Origin: Alphaproteobacteria bacterium
GTDB taxonomy: Bacteria; Pseudomonadota; Alphaproteobacteria; ATCC43930; CGMCC-115725
Direction of reading: 5' to 3'
Length of the DNA stretch: 6,244 bases
Assembly: GCA_019241915.1 (NCBI GenBank)
Contig: JAFAWI010000019.1
Coordinates: forward strand, 1 to 6,244
Of the stretch, positions 1 through 5,963 are shown in pieces. The position numbers and the translations under genes are program-made. Under the pieces are notes generated by a model. It ran no database searches. It was not told the origin of the DNA and saw only the letters and a list, made by a program, of their open reading frames with translations. Numbering within the stretch: position 1 is the stretch's first letter; every line of letters begins with the position of its first letter.

Positions 1-90
1 TGCGCCTACCCGCAAGTCAAGGGCATCACCACCGGCGTCAACAGCCCCTACAATTTGTGGCGCATGGAAGACGCCTGGCTGGACAAATAG
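1..90 (+). CDS. C-terminal end of an unidentified protein (partial)
   Basis: Reading frame 1 is open from the first base and ends at a TAG at 88-90. It gives the last 29 residues of a protein whose start lies left of the window; the tail reads ...GVNSPYNLWRMEDAWLDK. Codon use is G/C-rich at third positions like the rest of the window, which supports real coding. The tail is rich in aromatic and polar residues with no transmembrane stretch, so it is probably a soluble protein. I do not recognise the family from so short a piece. The next gene converges on it from the right. Confidence 0.6.
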   Translation, partial: CAYPQVKGITTGVNSPYNLWRMEDAWLDK

Positions 91-125
91 TGTTGCTGCA
101 CCGGCGTGATAGACTATCTCGAAAG

Positions 126-139
126 CGTTTCTAGAAACG
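126..139. repeat. Perfect 14-bp palindrome in a convergent gap
   Basis: CGTTTCTAGAAACG is its own reverse complement. It lies in the stretch of about 200 bp (91-291) between the end of the + strand gene and the end of the - strand hypothetical gene. I see no credible gene in that stretch. Folded as RNA it gives only a 5-bp stem with a 4-base loop and has no adjacent T-tract, so terminator function is weak. It could equally be a protein-binding site or part of a dispersed repeat. Confidence 0.45.
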
Positions 140-291
140 ACGCGCCATGGCGCTCAGCACGGATCGCCCCTGCACTGCTCGATCAGCCGCGTGCCCGGCA
201 TCCGGGACGTAGCCGACCTGACGGTTGTCGGCCGCCTTGAGCCGCCGAAGACGGCGTCGCGCCAATCCGCCCCCGGCGATATCGTCAGCCA

Positions 292-885
292 TCAGTACGA
301 CGCTGCGCTGTGGTAATCCGGGCTTGGACAGCTCTCCCGCCGCGCCTCGGCGCGGGGCAATGCCGCCGCCCGAGGCGACGCCTCCGTCCCCATCGGGATG
401 CACTCGGGCAGCTGCTGATCGAAAAATTCCAAATGCGGCGGTCCGCCGGGCGCAAAAGCGAAATCGAAAGCGCCGAGATACTGCCACCCTTTGCCCGTGT
501 CGGAAACCACAGGCGCATAATCGAAGGGCTTCAGCGTAATCTTGTAGTCATTGCCCATCGGGCTCAGGACGGCCACATGGTTTTCGTCGATGCGGTAGAT
601 GCTGGTGCGCGCCTTATGCGCCCAATCCCAGCCCGGAATGTTGAACGTGCGGTAGGCCGCGGTGGTGATGACACTGAGGTAGCGTCCCGATTGGCGCGCA
701 TCGGTGCCGGTGCGGAAGAAATCGAGGCGCAGGTTGAAACCGGCCTTTTCGAAAAGGGCAACCGCCGAATAGCGCGGCACCGAGAGCACGTACGCGACAT
801 AACCCAATCTTGCCAGCGCAGGCAGCACGGCGATGCCGAGCATTGCCGCACCGATCAGCAGCCATCGGCGAAACCGGCCTCGCAT
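292..885 (-). CDS. Hypothetical small membrane-anchored or secreted protein
   Basis: This encodes a 197-residue protein starting at the ATG at 885-883 and ending with TGA at 294-292. Residues 2-7 carry four arginines (MRGRFRR) and are followed by a hydrophobic stretch to about residue 33, the pattern of an uncleaved anchor or signal sequence. The rest is soluble, with aromatic-rich segments such as GWDWAH (85-90) and GWQYLGAFDF (133-142). Two cysteines, C162 (in PECIPMG) and C186 (in ESCPSP), could form a disulfide if the domain is periplasmic. No enzyme motif is seen. It follows the HTH-citrate-synthase gene on the same strand after only 20 bp and has no clear ribosome-binding site, which suggests co-transcription and possibly translational coupling. 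The charged tail with the second Cys argues that the end at 292 is natural. From memory, short exported proteins of this style occur in Bradyrhizobium relatives, with no known function. Confidence 0.72.
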   Translation of the reverse strand: MRGRFRRWLLIGAAMLGIAVLPALARLGYVAYVLSVPRYSAVALFEKAGFNLRLDFFRTGTDARQSGRYLSVITTAAYRTFNIPGWDWAHKARTSIYRIDENHVAVLSPMGNDYKITLKPFDYAPVVSDTGKGWQYLGAFDFAFAPGGPPHLEFFDQQLPECIPMGTEASPRAAALPRAEARRESCPSPDYHSAASY

Positions 886-905
886 ACGCGGCTAAAGCGG
901 TGGTC

Positions 906-2087
906 TCATGCCGCGGCTGAAGTAACGGGACTGCGGCCGGTATAGCGCGCCCGCGGGCGGATCAGCATCCCCGTCTCGTATTGCTCGATCGCATGCGCGA
1001 TCCAGCCGGCGGCGCGCCCGACCAGGAACACACCGAGCGCCGAACCCGGCGGCAGACCCAGCACCGTGGCGGCGATGCCCAGGGCGAAATCGACGTTCGG
1101 CTGCTGCCCTGTCAGGCGGAGCGCGGCCTGCGTTACCTGATCGATCCATTCGGCGCGCGTGGGGACCGCAGTGCGGGCGGCGGCAAGGATGGCAACCGCG
1201 CGCGGATCGCCTTTCGGATAAAGAGGTTGACCGAGACCCGGCAGCGCCTCGCCGCGCGCGAGGCGCGCCGCCATTGCGCTCATCGCGTCGGTGGCGAGCA
1301 GCTCGCCCGCCAGCGCTTCGACCGCCGCCGATGCGCCGCCGTGAAGGCGGCCTGACAGCGCCGCCAGCGCCGCCGATACCACGGCGTAAGGGGTCGCGCC
1401 GGTCGATGCGACACAGCGCGCGACAAACGTTGAGGCGTTGAGCTCGTGGTCGGCGAGCAGCACCAGGCAGCGCCGCACCACATCGGCGCCCGCCGGAGCG
1501 AGCCGCCATCCCCGCGCGAGTTGCTCGTGTACCGGCTGCGGCGACGGCTCGCTCTCGCCCACGCAGGCCGCGAGCGCGGCGAGGATCAGCCGCCCGGTGC
1601 GCATCACGCCGATAGGGCTGAGATCGAGTGCAGCCAGATCGGCCGCACCGAACTGGGCGAGTTGCATCTGGCACCGTTCGATAAGCCCAAGCCGCCGCTT
1701 GCCTGGCCCCGAAGCACAGGGGGCACCGCAGCGCTCCATCACTGTGCCGGGAACGATGCCGACGCCCGGCGCTTTCTCGTCCCACAGGATCGCGGCGACG
1801 TCCTCCAGCGTCGCTGCCTCAGCCAGCGCCAGCGCGTCGCGGCCGCGGTAGTAGAGCCGGTGGTTCTCGATCAGGCAGATCGCCGAGCCGATCAGCGGCA
1901 TCAGCGGTTCGGCGCGGCCGCGGCCGCCGCGCCCCGCGCGAAATCGTTCCACCTCTTCCGCCTCGTAATGCCGCTCGCGGCTGGCGGCGACCTCGACCGA
2001 GGACAGCAAGCCGCGGCTGACATAGGCGTAGAGCGTGTCGAGCTTGATGCCGAGCACGTCGGCGGTCTCGCGGGCGGACAGCAGCAT
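906..2087 (-). CDS. Citrate synthase family protein with N-terminal HTH domain
   Basis: This 393-residue protein starts at the ATG at 2087-2085. Residues 1-50 form a MerR/excisionase-type helix-turn-helix (SARETADVLGIKLDTLYAYV, then a basic wing and YEAEEVERFR). The rest is a citrate synthase fold. It shows ADHELNAST (212-220, substrate His H214), LHGGAS (248-253, catalytic H249), DPRA (294-297), NVDFALG (331-337, catalytic D333) and RPRARYTG (377-384, substrate arginines). Citrate synthases condense acetyl-CoA or a related acyl-CoA with an oxoacid; relatives with this HTH fusion are usually annotated only as citrate synthase family protein. The oddity is at residue 287: the family has GFGHxxY, but here it is GLGQPLY, so the second catalytic His is Gln (codon CAA at 1229-1227). 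Activity may be reduced or altered, or the protein may act mainly as an acyl-CoA-sensing regulator; that is inference. No strong ribosome-binding site is seen. It is divergent from the cupin gene. Confidence 0.9.
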   Translation of the reverse strand: MLLSARETADVLGIKLDTLYAYVSRGLLSSVEVAASRERHYEAEEVERFRAGRGGRGRAEPLMPLIGSAICLIENHRLYYRGRDALALAEAATLEDVAAILWDEKAPGVGIVPGTVMERCGAPCASGPGKRRLGLIERCQMQLAQFGAADLAALDLSPIGVMRTGRLILAALAACVGESEPSPQPVHEQLARGWRLAPAGADVVRRCLVLLADHELNASTFVARCVASTGATPYAVVSAALAALSGRLHGGASAAVEALAGELLATDAMSAMAARLARGEALPGLGQPLYPKGDPRAVAILAAARTAVPTRAEWIDQVTQAALRLTGQQPNVDFALGIAATVLGLPPGSALGVFLVGRAAGWIAHAIEQYETGMLIRPRARYTGRSPVTSAAA

Positions 2088-2098
2088 AGTCCAGTTAC

Positions 2099-2123
2099 AT
2101 TGATTACCGAATCAAGATTGACT
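2099..2123. promoter_or_regulatory. Operator-like inverted repeat in divergent spacer
   Basis: TTGATT-ACCG-AATCAA (2100-2115) is a perfect 6-bp inverted repeat with a 4-bp spacer. A third, direct copy of the half-site, ATTGACT, follows at 2117-2123, 18 bp from the first ATTGATT. The cluster sits 12 bp upstream of the HTH-citrate-synthase start and about 50 bp upstream of the cupin start, in an AT-rich patch that stands out from the GC-rich surroundings. This is a natural place for a repressor or activator site controlling both genes. The adjacent HTH protein is the obvious candidate binder, by inference. No convincing -35/-10 pair could be assigned on either strand. Confidence 0.5.
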
Positions 2124-2174
2124 CACCGCCCCGTCGGCCGCAAGCCTCTGCAACTTCACCGCAGGGAGCCCGCC

Positions 2175-2660
2175 ATGGCCAAGCGCATCGACATCGCCTC
2201 GCTTCCCGTCGTCACGGGCACAATGTACCCCTCACCGTTCGACGAACCGTGCCGCGCACGGCAGCGGACCCGTCTTGGCGACGCGGCGAACCTGACGCAA
2301 TACGGCGTCAACCTGGTGCGCCTGCCGCCCGGCGCCTGGTCGAGCCAGCGTCATTGGCACATCGCGCAGGACGAATTCATTTACATCGTGTCGGGCGAAC
2401 TCACCCTGGTGACCGACGCCGGGGCCGAGACCTTGCGCGCCGGCGACTGCGCCGGATTCAAAGCGGGCGACTCAAACGGCCATCATTTGCAGAACCGTTC
2501 GGCCGCGGATGCGACATTTCTCGAAATGGGCACACGCCTGGCCGAAGACGGTGCGCATTACCCGGACATTGACATGATCGTGCCGCCGCACAGCCCGGCC
2601 GGCACCTACACGCACCGCGACGGCACACCCTATCCAAAACAAGAGCGCCGCGGCGCTTAA
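2175..2660 (+). CDS. Single-domain cupin protein
   Basis: The gene encodes 161 residues from the ATG at 2175, chosen because AGGGAG (2163-2168) lies 6 bases upstream; the frame is open much further upstream, but that part overlaps the opposite-strand gene. Cupin motif 1 is complete: G53, H60, H62, E67 and G74 (RHWHIAQDEFIYIVSGE). Motif 2 runs G90...G98...H104...N107 (AGDSNGHHLQN). H60, H62, E67 and H104 are the expected metal ligands, so a bound Fe, Mn or similar ion is likely. There is no signal peptide, so it should be cytosolic. Such small cupins include sugar-binding proteins, isomerases and dioxygenases; the sequence does not decide the substrate. The conserved-looking tail HRDGTPYPKQ is typical of the uncharacterised alphaproteobacterial cupin group. 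It is divergent from the HTH-citrate-synthase gene, sharing an 87-bp spacer. Confidence 0.88.
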   Translation: MAKRIDIASLPVVTGTMYPSPFDEPCRARQRTRLGDAANLTQYGVNLVRLPPGAWSSQRHWHIAQDEFIYIVSGELTLVTDAGAETLRAGDCAGFKAGDSNGHHLQNRSAADATFLEMGTRLAEDGAHYPDIDMIVPPHSPAGTYTHRDGTPYPKQERRGA

Positions 2661-2784
2661 TCCACGCATCCCGGCGCCGCGCCTTCAGAACCCGCAGAGG
2701 ATGTCCCTGCGCTGGATCAGGATCCGGGCGAGCCGCACAAGCGTTTTGTCGATCTGTCAGTCCGCCGCCGAAGCGGGCGCCGCG
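2661..2784. other. Convergent intergenic region, no gene seen
   Basis: This separates the 3' ends of the cupin gene (+) and the gamma-glutamyltransferase gene (-). The best structure is a small imperfect hairpin at 2694-2710 (GCAG-a-GG, loop ATGT, CCCTGC), with no T-tract. A perfect palindrome AGCGCCGCGGCGCT (2644-2657) overlaps the last cupin codons just to the left. Neither is a convincing intrinsic terminator; Rho-dependent ends are possible. Confidence 0.4.
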
Positions 2785-4495
2785 TCACCAGCCGAGCGCG
2801 TAGGCGGCGCGCCGCGGGTCTGCGCCGGCTTCGAGCGTGCCGCGCCCCCTGTCGACGAGGATCGCGCAGACCGCGCCGGCCAGCCACTCGAAGTCGCGCC
2901 AACGCTCGATCTTGTGACCGCGCCCGGCAAGGTCGGCGGCGACAGGCTCCGGGAAGCGGGCTTCGAGGTTGAGCCGGCCGGGATAGTAGTCATAGGGCGC
3001 GAACGACGACGGGTACGAGTAGCTGGCAAAACGCGGCGCCTCGATCGCGCTCTGCACGTCCATCCCGTGCGCAACGACGTTGAGCAGGACCTGCAGCATC
3101 GCCTGGGTCTGGACGTCGCCGCCCGGCGTGCCGAACGGCATGAACTGCGCGCCGTTGCCGCGAATCGCCAGCGCCGGGTTTGGCGTCAGTCGCGGCCGCT
3201 TGCCCGGTGCCAGCCCGGCCGGGTGCGCCGGGTCGGGCCGAGACTGCGAGCCGCGGTTTGACGGGATAAGCCCGGTGCCAGGCACGATCGGCGAGCCGTA
3301 CGATCCGTCGCTCGGCGTCGCCGAGAACAGATTGCCCCAGCGGTCCGCGGCGCAGACATAGGACGTGTCGGGCTCGGGGAACGGATTGCCCGCGCTCGCG
3401 CTGAGCACCTGGCCCTTGGCGCCCAACCCGCCGGGCGGCGGCATCTCCGGCCACGCCTTGTTGGGGTCGATCAGCTTGCGCCGCTCGGCCGCGTACTCCT
3501 CGGAAATCAAGGTCGGCAGCGGCACGCTGCCCACCGCCGGATCGGTGTAGTATGCCTCGCGGTCGGCGAAGGCGAGCTTCAGCGCCTCGGTCAGCCGGTG
3601 CACGTAATCGGCGCTGTTGTGGCCGAGTTTGGCGAAATCGGTGCCGTCGAGTAGCGCTAAGGTCTGCAGCAGGACCGGCCCCTGGCACCACGCGCCGCAG
3701 GTAAAGACTTCGAGGTCGCCAAAGCGCCGCCGCTCCGGCGGCCCGACCGGCGAGCGGTAATTCGCCAGATCCTCGGCCGACAGCAAGCCGCCCTGCTCCT
3801 TGTGGAACGCGACGAACTTGCGGGCGATGTCGCCCCGGTAGAACGCGTCGCGCGCGGCATCGAGCCCGGCCTCGCGGCCGCGTCCGGCCACCGCCTTCTC
3901 CTCGTCGGCCATGTATTGCAGCGAGGCGCCAAGGTCCTTCTGGTAGAACACCTCGCCGCTCTCGGGCGGTCGCCCGCCCGGCAGATAGACGGCCGCGCTC
4001 GATGGCCATTGCGCATGACGTTCGGCATGGCGCTTCAGGCTGTCGGCCATCAGCGGGTACATCGGGAAGCCGTCGCGCGCGAGGCGGATCGCCGCCGCGG
4101 CAACCTCCAAAACTCATCGTGCCATAGCGGCGCAGCGCGGTGATCCACGCGTCCGGCGCCGCCGGCACCACGGTCCGCAGCACGCCGGGCGGGATTTTGC
4201 CGCCGTGCTCGCGCAAGAACAGCTGCGGGTCGAGCGCGCGCGGCCAAGTGCCGAGCCCGGCGATGGTCACGACCTCCTGCTTCTCGGCGACATAGATCAG
4301 GATCGGCGCGACGCCGGCGCAATTGACGAGGTCGCTCTGCAGCACGCCGAGCGCGATTCCCGCCGCGACTCCGGCATCGATGGCGTTGCCGCCGCCCTGC
4401 AGGATGTCGAACCCGGCCGTCGCGGCGAGATAATGCCCGGCGGCGATCGCATGGCGGGTCACCGCGATGGTCGGCCGATGTGCACTTGTCGTCAT
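2785..4495 (-). pseudogene. Gamma-glutamyltransferase family protein, split by a frameshift
   Basis: Two overlapping frames together give a full-length protein of about 570 residues. The first runs from ATG 4495, with GGAGGG 4 bases upstream, to about 4108 and holds the N-terminal motif (GGGNAIDAGVAAGIALG, then AAPDAWITALRRYGTMSFG). The second continues from about 4107 (EVAAAAIRLARDGFP) to TGA at 2787-2785. It contains the autoprocessing site PDTSY, whose Thr codon at 3366-3364 is the expected nucleophile, then WGNLFSATPSDG, GTGLIPSNRGSQ and GTPGGD. The family makes a proenzyme that cleaves itself before this Thr and transfers or hydrolyses gamma-glutamyl groups, for example from glutathione. 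No signal peptide is seen, so a cytosolic GGT-like hydrolase is likely. Relatives usually have one residue between F and EV (F-A/G-E-V), so the break fits a 2-base loss (or a 1-base gain) at about 4105-4110. Everything else is intact, so this is a fresh pseudogene or a sequence error. Confidence 0.85.
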
Positions 4496-4627
4496 GACGC
4501 CCTCCGCGCTAGCAATCCGTCGGTCAGAGTAGCGCGACCGGCGATCCCTGTCGAAGCGAGCGACGGGACGAGCCGAATAATCGGCGGCACCGCACGTTCT
4601 CGCTGTCGTGTCAAATCAACCGAGGCT

Positions 4628-4631
4628 GGAG
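4628..4631 (+). promoter_or_regulatory. Ribosome-binding site that decides the small-gene start
   Basis: GGAG lies 9 bases before the ATG at 4641. It favours this start over an in-frame GTG at 4608, which has no Shine-Dalgarno sequence and would add 11 polar residues in front of the signal peptide. Confidence 0.5.
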
Positions 4632-4640
4632 AAATCGTCG

Positions 4641-4895
4641 ATGCCGCGTTCAAACCTGAAGATCGCAGCGGCCCTGCTCACTGTGGGGATCGTGTCGTTC
4701 GCCGCCGGTGCCATCGCGCAAGGGCGCTATCCCGAGATCAACCGAGCCGAAGGGCATCTGCAAGCAGCGCTCGGCGACCTGCACGTCGCGCGCGACGTGT
4801 TCGGCGGTCACAAGGTCAACGCCGAGGGGCTGATCCAGCAGGCGTTAGGCCAGTTGCAGGAAGGCAAGGGCTTCGCCGCCGCGCACGGGAATTAG
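4641..4895 (+). CDS. Small exported protein with two helical repeats
   Basis: This encodes 84 residues. Residues 1-26 are a classical signal peptide: basic start (MPRSNLK), hydrophobic core (IAAALLTVGIVSFAAGA) and cleavage motif AIA before Q27. The mature part of about 58 residues holds two tandem repeats, at 36-57 and 61-82, with a 25-residue period. Each begins AEGxxQxALGxL and ends in His (H57, H82); nine of 22 positions are identical. Each repeat should form an amphipathic helix, giving a small periplasmic helical hairpin. H39, H48, H57 and H82 could bind a metal, as in the small metal-binding protein SmbP of Nitrosomonas, but I cannot show homology. It is divergent from the gamma-glutamyltransferase gene and convergent with panB, so it is probably its own transcription unit. 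Function unknown. Confidence 0.75.
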   Translation: MPRSNLKIAAALLTVGIVSFAAGAIAQGRYPEINRAEGHLQAALGDLHVARDVFGGHKVNAEGLIQQALGQLQEGKGFAAAHGN

Positions 4896-4920
4896 GATGT
4901 TGCCGTTAAAATAGGTTGTC

Positions 4921-4942
4921 GCTCCCCCGCGCCAGCGGGAGC
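4921..4942. terminator. Hairpin between convergent genes, possible terminator
   Basis: The strand pairs as GCT-(cc)-CCCGC, loop GCCA, GCGGG-AGC: an 8-bp GC-rich stem with a 2-base bulge. It lies 25 bp after the small-protein stop and 13 bp past the panB stop. On the panB strand a short T-run (ATTTTAA) follows the stem after about 8 bases, so it fits panB termination better than the + strand gene. The lack of an immediate T-tract lowers confidence. Confidence 0.4.
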
Positions 4943-4955
4943 CCAGGGCATCCCT

Positions 4956-5849
4956 CTACGGCTCGCCGGAGTTTCCGCTTAGCGGGAGATTCGATTGCAC
5001 GGTCAGGGCCCCCGCCGTCGTCTTCGCCCGCTTCGCCGGCGCCTGGTAGGTATGTTCCGGCGCTGGGAAGCGGCCGTCGCGCACTTCCGCCGCGTAGGCG
5101 CGGGCCGCCTCACGGATGTCGTCCGCCAGACGAGCGTAGCGCTTGACGAATTTCGGCGTGAACGCGAACAGGCCGAGCATGTCGTCGGTGACGAGGATCT
5201 GCCCGTCGCAGGCCGGTGAGCCGCCGATCCCGATCGTCGGGATCGCCACGGCTGCGGTCATGTCGCGGGCAACACCTTCATTCACCCCTTCGATGACCAG
5301 CGAGTACGCGCCGGCGTCGGCGATCGCGGCGCCGTCGGCGAGGATTTTGCGCCGCTCCGCGCCCTCGTGGCCGCGCGAGCGGTACCCGCCCAGCTGATTG
5401 ACCGCCTGCGGCGTCAGCCCGATATGGCCCATCACCGGGATGCCGCGCCGCGTCAGAAACGCGACCGTCTCCGCCATTTCCTCGCCGCCTTCGAGCTTGA
5501 CCGACATGCAACCCGTATCGGCCATCACCCGCGCGGCGGCGCGGAACGCCTGTTCAGGCGATTCCTGGTACGCCCCGAACGGCAGGTCGACGACGATCGC
5601 CGCGTGCTGCGTCGCCCGTACCACCGCAGCGCCATGCGCGACCATCATGTCGAGCGTCACCGGCAAGGTGCTGTCGAAACCGTAAATCACCATTGCCAGG
5701 CTGTCGCCGACCAGCAGCAGGTCGACCTCCTCGTCGAGCAGCCGCGCGACCGGCGCGGTATAAGCCGTCAGGCAGACGATCTTGTCCCCACCCTTGCGGT
5801 TGCGGATCGCGGTGGCGGAAAGCCGCTGCGGACGAATCTGGACGCTCAT
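4956..5849 (-). CDS. panB: 3-methyl-2-oxobutanoate hydroxymethyltransferase (PanB)
   Basis: PanB transfers a hydroxymethyl group from 5,10-methylene-tetrahydrofolate to 3-methyl-2-oxobutanoate, giving ketopantoate, the first committed step to pantothenate and CoA, in the cytosol. The protein has 297 residues against about 264 in E. coli; most of the excess is a C-terminal tail from about residue 268. It shows the family motifs in order: LTAYTAPVA (27-35), LLVGDSLAMV (45-54, metal-binding D49), VVDLPFG (86-92, D88), VKLEGG (117-122, K118 and E120), GHIGLTPQ (141-148), and LVIEGV (184-189, catalytic E187), then IPTIGIGGSPACDGQILV. The start at 5849 is preferred because AGGA (5858-5855) lies 5 bases upstream and it gives the usual N-terminus; the frame is open 66 bases further to another ATG without such support. 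The usual partner panC is not adjacent. It is divergent from the hydantoinase-type gene. Confidence 0.96.
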   Translation of the reverse strand: MSVQIRPQRLSATAIRNRKGGDKIVCLTAYTAPVARLLDEEVDLLLVGDSLAMVIYGFDSTLPVTLDMMVAHGAAVVRATQHAAIVVDLPFGAYQESPEQAFRAAARVMADTGCMSVKLEGGEEMAETVAFLTRRGIPVMGHIGLTPQAVNQLGGYRSRGHEGAERRKILADGAAIADAGAYSLVIEGVNEGVARDMTAAVAIPTIGIGGSPACDGQILVTDDMLGLFAFTPKFVKRYARLADDIREAARAYAAEVRDGRFPAPEHTYQAPAKRAKTTAGALTVQSNLPLSGNSGEP

Positions 5850-5921
5850 GCCGATCCTAACGATGCGGCTGACCCGAGGTTGCTGCGAGCTGCACGACGC
5901 GGCACCTCCCGGCACAGCTCA

Positions 5922-5930
5922 TGCTACAGT
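5922..5930 (+). promoter_or_regulatory. Possible extended -10 promoter for the amidohydrolase gene
   Basis: TGCTACAGT matches an extended -10 (TG, one base, then TACAGT, 4 of 6 to TATAAT). A start of transcription near 5937 would leave a leader of about 27 bases. No good -35 lies 17 bases upstream. A short inverted repeat TGCCG-AG-CGGCA (5932-5943) sits at the predicted start and could be an operator. Confidence 0.25.
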
Positions 5931-5963
5931 TTGCCGAGCGGCAGGCATGCGGGGTTGCAGACA

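Noticed and set aside
131..487. An alternative - strand frame that could extend the 197-residue hypothetical protein after a frameshift
   Set aside because: The in-frame tail (PECIPMG ... RAEARRESCPSP) looks like a natural end, and the alternative frame begins with a low-complexity Arg/Ala-rich stretch.
310..945. A 211-residue + strand open frame
   Set aside because: It is antisense to the hypothetical protein and the end of the citrate-synthase-like gene. It has no domain signature, and its composition is typical of a shadow frame in GC-rich DNA.
1446..2174. A long + strand open frame running into the cupin gene from far upstream
   Set aside because: It is antisense to the well-supported HTH-citrate-synthase gene, and its upstream translation is low-complexity, rich in Arg, Ala and Gln. 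The cupin starts at 2175 with a good ribosome-binding site.
2644..2657. Perfect palindrome AGCGCCGCGGCGCT at the end of the cupin gene
   Set aside because: It is made only of GC-rich codons inside the coding sequence, has no T-tract, and short GC palindromes are common in such DNA.
2990..4107. Continuation of the first gamma-glutamyltransferase frame past the break as a 501-residue protein
   Set aside because: After about residue 130 the translation becomes Arg/Gly-rich with no family similarity, while the neighbouring frame carries all remaining family motifs.
4103..4117. Programmed frameshift in the gamma-glutamyltransferase gene
   Set aside because: The needed shift is +1 or -2, the T4 run is not a classical slippery heptamer, and the family is not known for recoding. 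Mutation or sequence error is simpler.
4608..4640. GTG start giving a 95-residue version of the small exported protein
   Set aside because: It lacks a ribosome-binding site and would put a polar 11-residue extension before a classical signal peptide.
5850..5915. Upstream ATG extending PanB by 22 residues
   Set aside because: The extension (MPGGAASCSS...) is not PanB-like, and the ATG at 5849 has a good AGGA site at proper spacing.
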